In this document: in pieces, positions 21,804 to 28,475 of the stretch
How positions within the stretch are numbered: the first letter of the stretch is position 1
Layout: the number at the start of each line of letters is the position of its first letter
DNA from: JAUPTX01 sp964550665
GTDB lineage: Bacteria; Patescibacteriota; Minisyncoccia; Phycocordibacterales; CSBR16-119
DNA: 28,475 nucleotides
Reading direction: 5' to 3'
Assembly (NCBI GenBank): GCA_964550665.1
Contig: CAZJZW010000007.1
Coordinates: 1-28,475, forward strand
Made by a program: the position numbers and the translations under genes
Notes under the pieces: model-generated
What the model saw: only the letters and a program-made list of their open reading frames with translations
Told to the model about the DNA's origin: nothing
Database searches by the model: none

Positions 21804-22610
21804 TTAATTATACAATATATTTCTAAATAAAATCGCTACAGTGATCGGCCCAACCCCGCCGGGAACCGTTGAAAAAATAGATGCCTTATCTTTACAATCT
21901 TTAGAAATATCACCAACAATTTGTCCACCTTCTGAGCTTGATCCCGCATCTATTAAAATAACATTCTTTTTAATAAAACTTTTTTTGATGATATTTGGTT
22001 TACCGACACCAGAAATAATCACATCTGCTTTTTTATAAAGTTCATTTTTATTTTTTGTTTTTTCAGTAACCATTTTCACTGAAAATCCTGAAGCTTTTAG
22101 CCAATCAAACAAAGGCTTGCCGACAAGAAGTCCGTCGCCTACAACCACTATCTTTTTATAGTTTAAAGATATGTTATAAAAATTTAAAATTTCAAAGACA
22201 GCTCCGGCAACAGGCGGAAAAAAGGTAAAATCACCTTGGGTAAATTTCTTATACTTTTTTTCACTTAGAACGTCGATGTCTTTTTCCTTTGGAACACTAT
22301 TTAAAACCTTTTTCTTATCAATATGTAATGGTAATGGAAGTTGAACTACAACCGCACTAAAATCTTTAGAGGTGTTTTTTATTTCTTTTATTAATTTAAC
22401 TGTTGAAATATTATCTTCATATTTAAAAACCCTAACTTTAACACCAATATCTTCTCCAAATTTCTTTTTAAGGTTTATAAAATTGTCGATCACTGGATTA
22501 TCACCAACATAAAAAATAGCCAAACTTTTTTGTAGGTTTTGCTCTTTAATAACTTTTATTAAGTTCCCTTTTATAAGAGACGCTATTTTTTTACCTTCGA
22601 CAATATTCAT
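21804..22610 (-). CDS. folD: Bifunctional methylenetetrahydrofolate dehydrogenase / cyclohydrolase with a divergent cofactor site
   Basis: A 268-residue FolD, slightly short of the usual ~285. It interconverts 5,10-methylene-, 5,10-methenyl- and 10-formyl-tetrahydrofolate. The catalytic Lys48 is kept (NFINLKKKFG), but the usual Tyr four residues earlier is Phe44. QLPLP (90-94) and Asp111 (EKDID) are present. The nucleotide loop reads GDGLLVGKP (158-166), whereas standard NADP-dependent FolDs have GRSxxVGxP; loss of the Arg and Ser that grip the 2'-phosphate suggests NAD use or altered activity. PPVAGAV replaces the usual PCTPxG, and the C-terminal TVPGGVGPITVA is normal. It starts one base after the rodA stop, with an AGGA seven bases before the ATG, one of the few Shine-Dalgarno-like sites here. 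Confidence 0.92.
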   Translation of the reverse strand: MNIVEGKKIASLIKGNLIKVIKEQNLQKSLAIFYVGDNPVIDNFINLKKKFGEDIGVKVRVFKYEDNISTVKLIKEIKNTSKDFSAVVVQLPLPLHIDKKKVLNSVPKEKDIDVLSEKKYKKFTQGDFTFFPPVAGAVFEILNFYNISLNYKKIVVVGDGLLVGKPLFDWLKASGFSVKMVTEKTKNKNELYKKADVIISGVGKPNIIKKSFIKKNVILIDAGSSSEGGQIVGDISKDCKDKASIFSTVPGGVGPITVAILFRNILYN

Positions 22611-22611
22611 T

Positions 22612-23733
22612 TTATATTCCTAAAAATTCATGTTTTAAATCATCAGGGTGAAGAGTTCGTCTGTCTCTATTCATACTTGAAAGTATCCCGAGAGCAATGA
22701 AGCTAGTTAAAAGATGTGACCCTCCGTAGCTCATAAATGGTAAGTTAATACCAGTCACAGGCATAAGCCCAATATTCATTCCCACATTTATGATCACGTG
22801 AGACATTATCATAACAGCTACACCAACCCCAAACAACATTTCAAAATTTGTCGCGCCATAAATAGATTGCCAAATAATTCTCCAGATAATCAGAAGATAG
22901 AGTATAAGTATTGTTATAGAACCAACAAATCCCCATTCTTCTGAGAAGGCGGCGAAAATAAAGTCTGTTTCGTATTCTGGTAAAAACTTAAGTCTCGACT
23001 GTGTCCCATAACCAACTCCTTTCCCAAACATCTGACCAGAGCCGACGGCAATAGTTGATTGATAGGCATTATAGCCAGTATTTTGAACATCTGATAGCGG
23101 ATCTATAAATGTTTTGATTCGTGCTTTTTGATAATCTTGAAAAATAAAAGTCCAAAGGAATAAAAATGAAAGAAGTCCGATTCCAAAAACCGCTGCTAGA
23201 TGTTTTTTAGAAATTCCAGAAACGATTGCCATCCCAAGCCAAATCATAAAAATAATCATCGCCGAGCCAAAGTCTGGCTGAAGGAAAACCAAGAAAAATG
23301 GTAAACCTGCATACAGGGCTGAGATAAAAATAAGCTTTAGGTTTTTTATTTCCACGTGCCGTCGTGAAAAATATTTTGCCAACACAATAATCAAAATAAG
23401 CTTCATAAAATCAACCGGCTGAAAAGAAAAATTTCCGAAATCAAACCAACTTGTCGCACCTTTGTTGGTAGAACCAAATAAAAATAAAAGCAAAAGTACC
23501 CCAATAAAAAACAAATAAAGGGCGCTAATTACTTTTGTTTTTTTAAAAAATTTAAAATCAAAAAAAGACGTGACAATAAAAGCAAATAAACTAATAGAGA
23601 TCCAGAGCACCTGTTGGCTGAAAAAAGGAGTATTTCCAACAAAAGATTTCATGGTAATAAGCCCAGCACCCAAAATAGGTGCAATAAACAAAAGCATTAC
23701 CCAATCAATGTGTTTTAGACTTAGACTTTTCAT
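22612..23733 (-). CDS. rodA: Rod-shape glycosyltransferase RodA (SEDS family)
   Basis: A 373-residue SEDS membrane protein with about ten helices. SEDS proteins polymerise lipid II into glycan strands together with a class B penicillin-binding protein; RodA acts in cell elongation. Family text: SWFDFGNFSFQPVDFMKL, LQPDFGSAM (the conserved Asp region), FLPEYETDFIFAAFSEEWGF, and GINLPFMSYGGSHLL near the end. The sequence is closer to RodA than to FtsW (short N-terminus, SRLKFLPEYETDFIF). It lies six bases after the gene at 23740-24525 and one base before folD, so translation is probably coupled. No class B penicillin-binding protein gene is in the window. Confidence 0.93.
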   Translation of the reverse strand: MKSLSLKHIDWVMLLFIAPILGAGLITMKSFVGNTPFFSQQVLWISISLFAFIVTSFFDFKFFKKTKVISALYLFFIGVLLLLFLFGSTNKGATSWFDFGNFSFQPVDFMKLILIIVLAKYFSRRHVEIKNLKLIFISALYAGLPFFLVFLQPDFGSAMIIFMIWLGMAIVSGISKKHLAAVFGIGLLSFLFLWTFIFQDYQKARIKTFIDPLSDVQNTGYNAYQSTIAVGSGQMFGKGVGYGTQSRLKFLPEYETDFIFAAFSEEWGFVGSITILILYLLIIWRIIWQSIYGATNFEMLFGVGVAVMIMSHVIINVGMNIGLMPVTGINLPFMSYGGSHLLTSFIALGILSSMNRDRRTLHPDDLKHEFLGI

Positions 23734-23739
23734 AGCGAC

Positions 23740-24525
23740 TTATATCCCTAATTCAAATATATTGACTTGAGGGAATATGTCAACTCGAGAAGGATTTTTA
23801 CTTAAAGGCTCTGGCCAAGTGAAGACTATTGGATATTTACTATTTTTAGGCAAGTATTGAACAAATGTTTTACTTACATTGATGACATTATCTTCTTCGT
23901 CATAAAGAACAACAAAAATATCCAAATCTTTAATATTTTTTAAAGTATTGTTTACGACATTTGCATTTATTTTAGGAGATTCGAAAACGTTTGAAAGAAC
24001 TTTATCTTCTACAGAAACAGATAGGGCATTTCGTTGATCTCGATTTATTTTTACCCAGATTGGAACACTCGTGAATGTAAAATCGACGCGAGAAGGTTTT
24101 CGATTCCCCGCTTCAATCCCACCTTCAAAAACAGCAGTTCTATCGTTTGAAGTTATAAATGTATATCCTTCTCTTCGGGCCAAAAATATATTGTCTTCAT
24201 CGTAAACTCGAAATTCGTAATTGATTTTGGCAATACCAGATTCTCGGTTTTGATTTTCTACATATGCCATCAAATTATAATTACCCTCTGTTACAGGAAA
24301 AGCTCGCGACCAGAGTGTTACGAGTTTGTAATTTTCAGCTGAGCAAGAAATTAAACAAGACCCGCCACAATCTATCCCCGATTCATCTCCATTTTGCTTT
24401 TGATCAAAACAAGTTGGTTCTTGGTTAAAATACGGCCAAAGAAAAATAATAAGGAACACAACTATTAAACCTAATAAAACTCCTAAGTAAATAAATTTTC
24501 TTTTTGATGACCAGGTTAGAGACAT
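23740..24525 (-). CDS. Membrane-anchored extracytoplasmic protein with a C-x-D...DCGGxC motif
   Basis: A 261-residue protein: basic N-terminus (SSKRK), one transmembrane helix (about 11-31), then an outside domain. Right after the helix stands a Cys cluster of the form CFDQKQNGDESG-IDCGG-SC-x3-C (about residues 38-61), a motif I recall from many membrane-anchored proteins of Patescibacteria and other bacteria, probably disulphide-bonded or calcium-binding. The rest looks like two immunoglobulin-like beta-sandwiches (YNLMAYVENQNRESGIAKI, EFRVYDEDNIFLARREG, NVVNNTLKNIKDLDIFVVLY, VFTWPEPL). It heads the group with rodA, folD and PAP2 and has a strong promoter with a predicted leaderless mRNA, so a wall or envelope role is likely but not proven. 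Confidence 0.8.
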   Translation of the reverse strand: MSLTWSSKRKFIYLGVLLGLIVVFLIIFLWPYFNQEPTCFDQKQNGDESGIDCGGSCLISCSAENYKLVTLWSRAFPVTEGNYNLMAYVENQNRESGIAKINYEFRVYDEDNIFLARREGYTFITSNDRTAVFEGGIEAGNRKPSRVDFTFTSVPIWVKINRDQRNALSVSVEDKVLSNVFESPKINANVVNNTLKNIKDLDIFVVLYDEEDNVINVSKTFVQYLPKNSKYPIVFTWPEPLSKNPSRVDIFPQVNIFELGI

Positions 24526-24531
24526 ATTAAG

Positions 24532-24560
24532 ATTATATTTCCTAGCGAGAATGCATGCAA
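24532..24560 (-). promoter_or_regulatory. Strong promoter of the rodA group; predicts a leaderless mRNA
   Basis: Minus-strand TTGCAT (24555-24560), a 17-base spacer, TATAAT (24532-24537), then exactly six bases (CTTAAT) to the ATG. Confidence 0.8.
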
Positions 24561-24636
24561 GGTATAACTTTGCAAATATCTAGGCGACGAAGTATCAAGA
24601 ATTGGCAAAGTGAGCACTCTTATAGTATAAAGGCAA

Positions 24637-27600
24637 TTATACTCTAAATATGTGGTCTAAGTGACCATTTTTAATTTTAAATTTCTCGGAAGTAAAGATG
24701 TGTTCGTACTCATCTTCTCCAATCTTTTTACTTATTTGTACGCTATATTCACCATTTGGAATGTGGGCGTAGTATCTGCCTGTTTTTCCTATAATCTGGT
24801 GGGCGACTTCTTTTGTTGAAGACCCAGAAAAAATTTTAATAATTCCAAAAGAAAGAGGGGTTTTATTTTCAAAATATAAAACATACCCTGGTTTTTTTGG
24901 ACCAATCCCAACTGATTTAAAGAAGATAATAATGTAGTAAATTCCTAAAATTAGGAAATTAAATACTGATGGTGAAGCGAAAACTAAAACCAAAGATACA
25001 CATAGACACACCGCAAATATAAATTTTGAAATACCAGATAAAAATAAATCAAATTTTAAATAAAACCTCATAAGATTTTTATTTTTAGGTGCTTCAAATT
25101 CATTCCAATTAAATTTGAGCGGATCCATCGGAATATTTTTTGTCACGACATCATATTGATCTTTTATTTCCAAGTATTCATCAAAGTACAGATTTTCATA
25201 GAGAGTATCAACTGTTTTACCGAGAAGTTTGTTTGAGGGAAATTCAAATTCATGTTTAATCGCTTTTATTTTAAATTTACCAACTAAAGTAATAAAACCA
25301 AAGTTACCTTCCGAATCAGATACAGATGTCCCTATTTTTTTACCACTCTCATCTTCAAGAATAAGCTCTACACCAGAAAGTGGCTCTTTTGTAACTGAAT
25401 TATAGACAACTCCCCAAGACTCCTTATTTTTTCTCTTTAAAAACAGAAGGCTTGAAAGTATTACTGTCGGATAGAGAATGATAAAAATAAAAAATGGTAA
25501 AACTATTCCAGCAAATGCAATACTCTGAAGCGATTTTTCAGAAATTATCCCTAGTACATCACCAACAACATCCGAAATATTTTGGGTTGTTGCATTTAAA
25601 ACTTCCCCGACACTTCTTTTTTTTACGGTTGAATAAATAGGTGGAGCTTGTTTGACTGGCAAAGGTTTAACTTCTTCCGGTAAACTTTCTAAGGTAGGTG
25701 TTCCTGTTACTAGATTTATTGGTTCCTCTATGATTGGAGGCTCTGGAGATACCACTTCATATACACAAGACGTGTCAGGATTATTGGCTGACGGGTTGTA
25801 ATTTAGAGCTAACATATCAGTACAACCATAAACGACAACCGGAGCATAAGTACATGAAGCGTCGGAAGTATTAGCGGACGGATTATAATTTAAAGCAGTA
25901 GAATCCATACATCCAGATACAATGGTTGGCACTAACGGAACTTTATATCTACAAGAACCATCATTTTCTGTAACCCGAATATCATAATTAATAGCTTCTA
26001 AATCATCACAGCCTAAAAAAAATGTTGGAGCATAAAGACAAGATCCATCACTTATATTTGCACGCGAGTTATAGTTTGTAGCATCTTGATCCATGCATCC
26101 ATATACCCTTCTCGTGGAACTTCCTCCACCACTTGTTGACTCATCATCATCTGTAATATTTACCGTAACATTATTTGGAACCACTTCAGAATAATTTAGA
26201 TCAGAGGTGTCAACCGTGTGAGTTATTGTTCTCGTTCGGTCACCATCATCGATTGAATTATCTATGGGATTGACCGTTATTATTTTTGGTATAAACCAAT
26301 TGAGGGTAGTGAAATTAACTGAGGACGGCGAAACACTGAAATCGTTGTCACTCTTATCAAAATCAATAGTCACTGTAGAAGATGGTGCCTCTCCAAGACT
26401 TATTGTATATGTATCTGTTGTATTTGGTTCTGAAATATTAGTACTGTCACTACTTTCAGATATAGAAATACTGAAATCACCAGCATATTCATATGCGCCA
26501 ATATCACATCCGCCACCCAATGGTCTTGGCACGCCTCTAGCATCTGTATCAGGACAGCCTAGTGTACCAGTGGAACCCAGATTTAAAGCATTACTTATAG
26601 AAGATACAGGTACTGTAAAAACATAGCCTCCATTATCTGAAAAAAGTCCTACCCCGCTGACACTAGTAGCTAGTATACCGCAGTCTGAGTCGTCATGGCT
26701 ATATAAATTATTTGTAAAAGTAAAATTTGTAAAGTCTCCAGAACAAATATCGTTGTATCCAGTAGCAATAAAAATACTATTCTCAATAAAAGCTGAGTTA
26801 GGGGCACCGCCTATGGATATATCACCACCATTACCGCCTCCGGTATTGTTTCCTGAAAATGTACTATAAGAAATATTTAATGTACTAGATGGAGAATCTA
26901 CGTATATTGCCCCACCGGCACCACCAAAAGATAAGTTATCGTAGAATGTAGAATTTACTATATCAAGATCTGAATCCGTGACTAACAAAGCGCCTCCATT
27001 TGTACTAGACCTAAATCCACTAAATGAGCTTCCTTCGATTAAAACTTGAGAGTTAACAAACTGGATGCCAGGATTGTCATTACCTAAAAATTTTGTTTCT
27101 CTTATTGAAATATCTGAGCCATTTATATACAACATATGACCACTACTTGTGGAATCGTCTTCGTCAAAAATACTTTGTGTTATTTCAAAATTACTACTAT
27201 TAAGAGAATATATGGAATTTCCATTTCCTATAACTGAAGAATTTTCACTAAATATTGACCCGGATAATGTTAAGTCAAGAGTGTTTGATGGATTATTTAA
27301 ATATATCGCCCCTCCACTATTAGCTGAAATATTCTCCGAAAAAGTAGAATCATCTATCACGAGATTTAAATTAGGCGAAGAGTCCATCGACACGTACATA
27401 GCACCTCCATCAGTGGCTGTATTATTATAAAAATTAACATTGTTTAAAGTAAGAGAGTGTAGTGCTGACGCATAAATTGCTGCGCCCTTACCAGCAGGAA
27501 AGGAATCTACATCACCTCCCCTGATGGTTAGATCATTGATTTCAACGTCTCCAAAACCAGAGAATAAAAATATTCTAAATTCTGATGATGTCTCATCTCT

Positions 27601-27954
27601 TTCTATACTATAACCATTACCATTTATGGTGTAATTATTGCCACCTGGTAGACCATATGGAATACTGTTACCATCAACACTGTAAACGGTGTCTAAAGTA
27701 ATGTCTGTTTCTATTGAAATAACGTCCCCTTCACCAGAACCAGCTTCACAATCAACTGATCCAGATTGGTCGACACTATTATGATTTAGAATCGCCTCGA
27801 CGATAGAACAAAGACCATTGTCCACATCATCCCCTGTTGGATCGTCTACAGAAATAATCTCTGCCTTAGCTTTGTTTAAAAAAAATAGAGAAATTTCTCC
27901 AACTAAAATAAGAACTAGAAAAAAAACAAATATTTTATTTTGTTTCAACGACAT
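24637..27954 (-). CDS. Giant surface protein: beta-helix, Calx-beta-like domain, four GCxDxxAxNYNPxA repeats, membrane segments
   Basis: A 1105-residue surface protein. Residues 1-31 are a signal peptide. A CSLREAI-like motif (CSIVEAI, about 48-54) opens a right-handed parallel beta-helix (to about 480) rich in GGAIYV/NSxF repeats, as in polymorphic outer-membrane-type and adhesin passengers. A Calx-beta-like domain follows (about 494-606, ending NITDDDES). Then come four repeats of about 30 residues (616-732) of the form GCxDxxAxNYNPxAxxxDxSCxY, each with two Cys and several Asp, probably disulphide-bonded or calcium-binding. After a Pro-rich stretch there is a membrane segment (about 808-835), a carboxypeptidase-regulatory-like beta-sandwich (848-905), two more membrane segments (966-1013) and a second small beta-sandwich to the end. 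It probably mediates attachment to another cell. It is a single-gene unit with a predicted leaderless mRNA; a weak AGTATAA/TTATACT hairpin (24624-24643) overlaps the stop. Confidence 0.85.
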   Translation of the reverse strand: MSLKQNKIFVFFLVLILVGEISLFFLNKAKAEIISVDDPTGDDVDNGLCSIVEAILNHNSVDQSGSVDCEAGSGEGDVISIETDITLDTVYSVDGNSIPYGLPGGNNYTINGNGYSIERDETSSEFRIFLFSGFGDVEINDLTIRGGDVDSFPAGKGAAIYASALHSLTLNNVNFYNNTATDGGAMYVSMDSSPNLNLVIDDSTFSENISANSGGAIYLNNPSNTLDLTLSGSIFSENSSVIGNGNSIYSLNSSNFEITQSIFDEDDSTSSGHMLYINGSDISIRETKFLGNDNPGIQFVNSQVLIEGSSFSGFRSSTNGGALLVTDSDLDIVNSTFYDNLSFGGAGGAIYVDSPSSTLNISYSTFSGNNTGGGNGGDISIGGAPNSAFIENSIFIATGYNDICSGDFTNFTFTNNLYSHDDSDCGILATSVSGVGLFSDNGGYVFTVPVSSISNALNLGSTGTLGCPDTDARGVPRPLGGGCDIGAYEYAGDFSISISESSDSTNISEPNTTDTYTISLGEAPSSTVTIDFDKSDNDFSVSPSSVNFTTLNWFIPKIITVNPIDNSIDDGDRTRTITHTVDTSDLNYSEVVPNNVTVNITDDDESTSGGGSSTRRVYGCMDQDATNYNSRANISDGSCLYAPTFFLGCDDLEAINYDIRVTENDGSCRYKVPLVPTIVSGCMDSTALNYNPSANTSDASCTYAPVVVYGCTDMLALNYNPSANNPDTSCVYEVVSPEPPIIEEPINLVTGTPTLESLPEEVKPLPVKQAPPIYSTVKKRSVGEVLNATTQNISDVVGDVLGIISEKSLQSIAFAGIVLPFFIFIILYPTVILSSLLFLKRKNKESWGVVYNSVTKEPLSGVELILEDESGKKIGTSVSDSEGNFGFITLVGKFKIKAIKHEFEFPSNKLLGKTVDTLYENLYFDEYLEIKDQYDVVTKNIPMDPLKFNWNEFEAPKNKNLMRFYLKFDLFLSGISKFIFAVCLCVSLVLVFASPSVFNFLILGIYYIIIFFKSVGIGPKKPGYVLYFENKTPLSFGIIKIFSGSSTKEVAHQIIGKTGRYYAHIPNGEYSVQISKKIGEDEYEHIFTSEKFKIKNGHLDHIFRV

Positions 27955-27960
27955 GATTAT

Positions 27961-27969
27961 ATTTTATCA
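27961..27969 (-). promoter_or_regulatory. Extended -10 promoter of the giant surface protein gene; predicts a leaderless mRNA
   Basis: Minus-strand TGATAAAATataatcATG: TGn plus TAAAAT and exactly six bases to the ATG. A TATAAT also occurs but only one base before the ATG, too close to be used as the -10. Confidence 0.6.
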
Positions 27970-28000
27970 CACTATTTTTTGACAGATAGTAATCAGGTAA

Positions 28001-28035
28001 CAAAAAATCTCGACGAATCGAGATTTTTTGTTTTA
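28001..28035 (-). terminator. Terminator of the rRNA unit after 5S
   Basis: CAAAAAATCTCGA (28001-28013) pairs with TCGAGATTTTTTG (28018-28030) across a CGAA (minus strand TTCG) tetraloop, with T-runs on both strands. It lies about 14 bases after the 5S 3' end. Confidence 0.9.
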
Positions 28036-28043
28036 AGATCTTT

Positions 28044-28153
28044 GTGTTGGCGACTAGCTACTTTCCCCTAAAGAGTATCATCGCCACAACAGCGCTTAAC
28101 TTCTGTGTTCGGAATGAGAACAGGTGTACCCACTGCGTCAAATCACCAACACA
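28044..28153 (-). rRNA. rrf: 5S ribosomal RNA
   Basis: Read on the minus strand, the sequence contains the conserved 5S loop region GGTACACC, CATTCCGAACACAGAAGT and TAAGC. The ends pair as helix I (TGTTGGTGA with TCGCCAACA). The length of about 110 bases is at the short end of the bacterial range. Exact ends are set by the helix I pairing and may be off by a few bases. Confidence 0.93.
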
Positions 28154-28185
28154 AAAATCTTAAATGTATTTATTTTTATTTGAAA

Positions 28186-28400
28186 ACATCGAATGATTGG
28201 ATGGGGTCATGACTTCCTTGGAAGTCATGACGAATTGGCGAGAAGGGTGTGATAACATCACTAACTGAGCAATGAAACCAAACCTCGAAAATTCGGTGTC
28301 GCACCTAGTTGACGCCACTGGCGGCGGCATCGGTAGTGAAGTGTCACACCCCTCTCATGTTTTTTTGGGAATAATAAAACCCCATCCAATCATTCGATGT
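28186..28400 (-). ncRNA. Large folded element in front of 5S rRNA, closed by a 22-base perfect inverted repeat
   Basis: The outer arms (28186-28207 and 28379-28400) are perfect reverse complements over 22 bases. Nested inside are a 13-base stem (28240-28252 with 28344-28356, one G-U pair), a TCACTA/TAGTGA stem (28258-28263 with 28334-28339), small GC-rich hairpins (GACGCC/GGCATC at 28311-28331; GGTG/CACC at 28295-28305), and a separate 12-base hairpin, GTCATGACTTCC/GGAAGTCATGAC (28206-28231), beside the outer stem. On the minus strand a TGCTATATT box (28402-28410) would start transcription at 28395, at the foot of the outer stem. It has no open frame of note and I recognise no known RNA family (not RNase P, SRP, tmRNA). 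It may be an rRNA spacer processing structure or an independent RNA. Confidence 0.55.
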
Positions 28401-28429
28401 AAATATAGCAGGTTGCAGTTAAAAATCTA

Positions 28430-28475
28430 AACAATATGTGACTTCCAAAGTTCCTATTAGGAATCGAAACATTAG
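28430..28475 (-). rRNA. rrl: Possible 3' end of 23S rRNA (runs off the right edge)
   Basis: On the minus strand the window opens with CTAATGTTTCGATT, which resembles the conserved 3' end of 23S rRNA (ACTAAT followed by a TCGA-like stretch). Its position upstream of 5S fits. Only about 45 bases are visible, too few to be sure; the exact 3' end is a guess. Confidence 0.4.

Noticed and set aside
24624..24643. Terminator of the giant surface protein gene
   Set aside because: The AGTATAA/TTATACT hairpin is AT-rich, overlaps the stop codon and lacks a T-run, so it is too weak to call.
1..28475. CRISPR array, transposase or prophage genes
   Set aside because: No evenly spaced short repeats, no transposase, integrase or phage structural genes were found; the only insertion-like element is the one at 3175-3577.
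1..28475. Recoded genetic code (TGA as glycine, as in Gracilibacteria)
   Set aside because: Several clear genes end at TGA at their expected C-terminus, for example the genes at 130-1062 and 10909-11151, and no conserved domain runs through an in-frame TGA.

Overview
The window (28,475 bases, AT-rich, standard genetic code with TGA used as a stop) reads like a piece of chromosome from a Candidate Phyla Radiation / Patescibacteria genome, most likely a Paceibacteria (Parcubacteria)-type lineage. This rests on the gene content and on reduced forms of core genes: very short PheS and PheT, a four-helix-bundle gene wedged between them, a UvrD-like helicase fused to an Fe-S nuclease, RodA/FolD/PAP2 packed together, many membrane-anchored proteins of unknown function, tiny intergenic gaps and almost no Shine-Dalgarno sequences. 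The lineage is an inference from gene style; the window holds no 16S rRNA to test it.

Layout. 1-1353: two secreted-protein genes on the minus strand (one cut by the window edge), then a small plus-strand transcription unit with a possible 27-residue peptide. 1354-4277: pheS - four-helix-bundle element - pheT, minus strand. 4373-6760: a small two-helix membrane protein and a large secreted zinc metalloprotease, plus strand. 6798-10854: helicase-nuclease followed by trhO, minus strand. 10909-11151: small plus-strand unknown. 11159-14453: mscL, then a sodA-msrB-pepF stress cluster, minus strand. 14499-15077: tRNA-Ser(GGA), a tRNA-like structured stretch and a small acidic helical protein, plus strand. 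15097-18352: htpX with a deoxyribosyltransferase-like gene, a peptidoglycan-binding secreted protein, and lemA with a membrane-anchored unknown. 18470-27954: an envelope block on the minus strand: a huge beta-helix surface protein, a Cys-motif membrane protein, rodA, folD, a PAP2 phosphatase, secD, secF and a PLDc_N protein. 27999-28475: 5S rRNA on the minus strand, preceded by an unexplained, strongly folded 215-base element and perhaps the last bases of 23S rRNA.

How the genes fit together. SecD/SecF would support export of the secreted and anchored proteins coded nearby. RodA and the PAP2 enzyme belong to cell-wall synthesis and lipid-carrier recycling. HtpX, LemA, MscL, SOD, MsrB and PepF make up a stress and quality-control set. 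The most interesting signals are: (1) an intervening-sequence-like element with inverted-repeat arms exactly between the pheS stop and the pheT start; (2) a folded RNA element in front of 5S rRNA; (3) a repeated -10-box-N6-ATG arrangement at operon heads, which predicts leaderless mRNAs; (4) loss of tRNA-contacting domains from both PheRS subunits; (5) a tRNA-like fold ending in GCCA just after tRNA-Ser.
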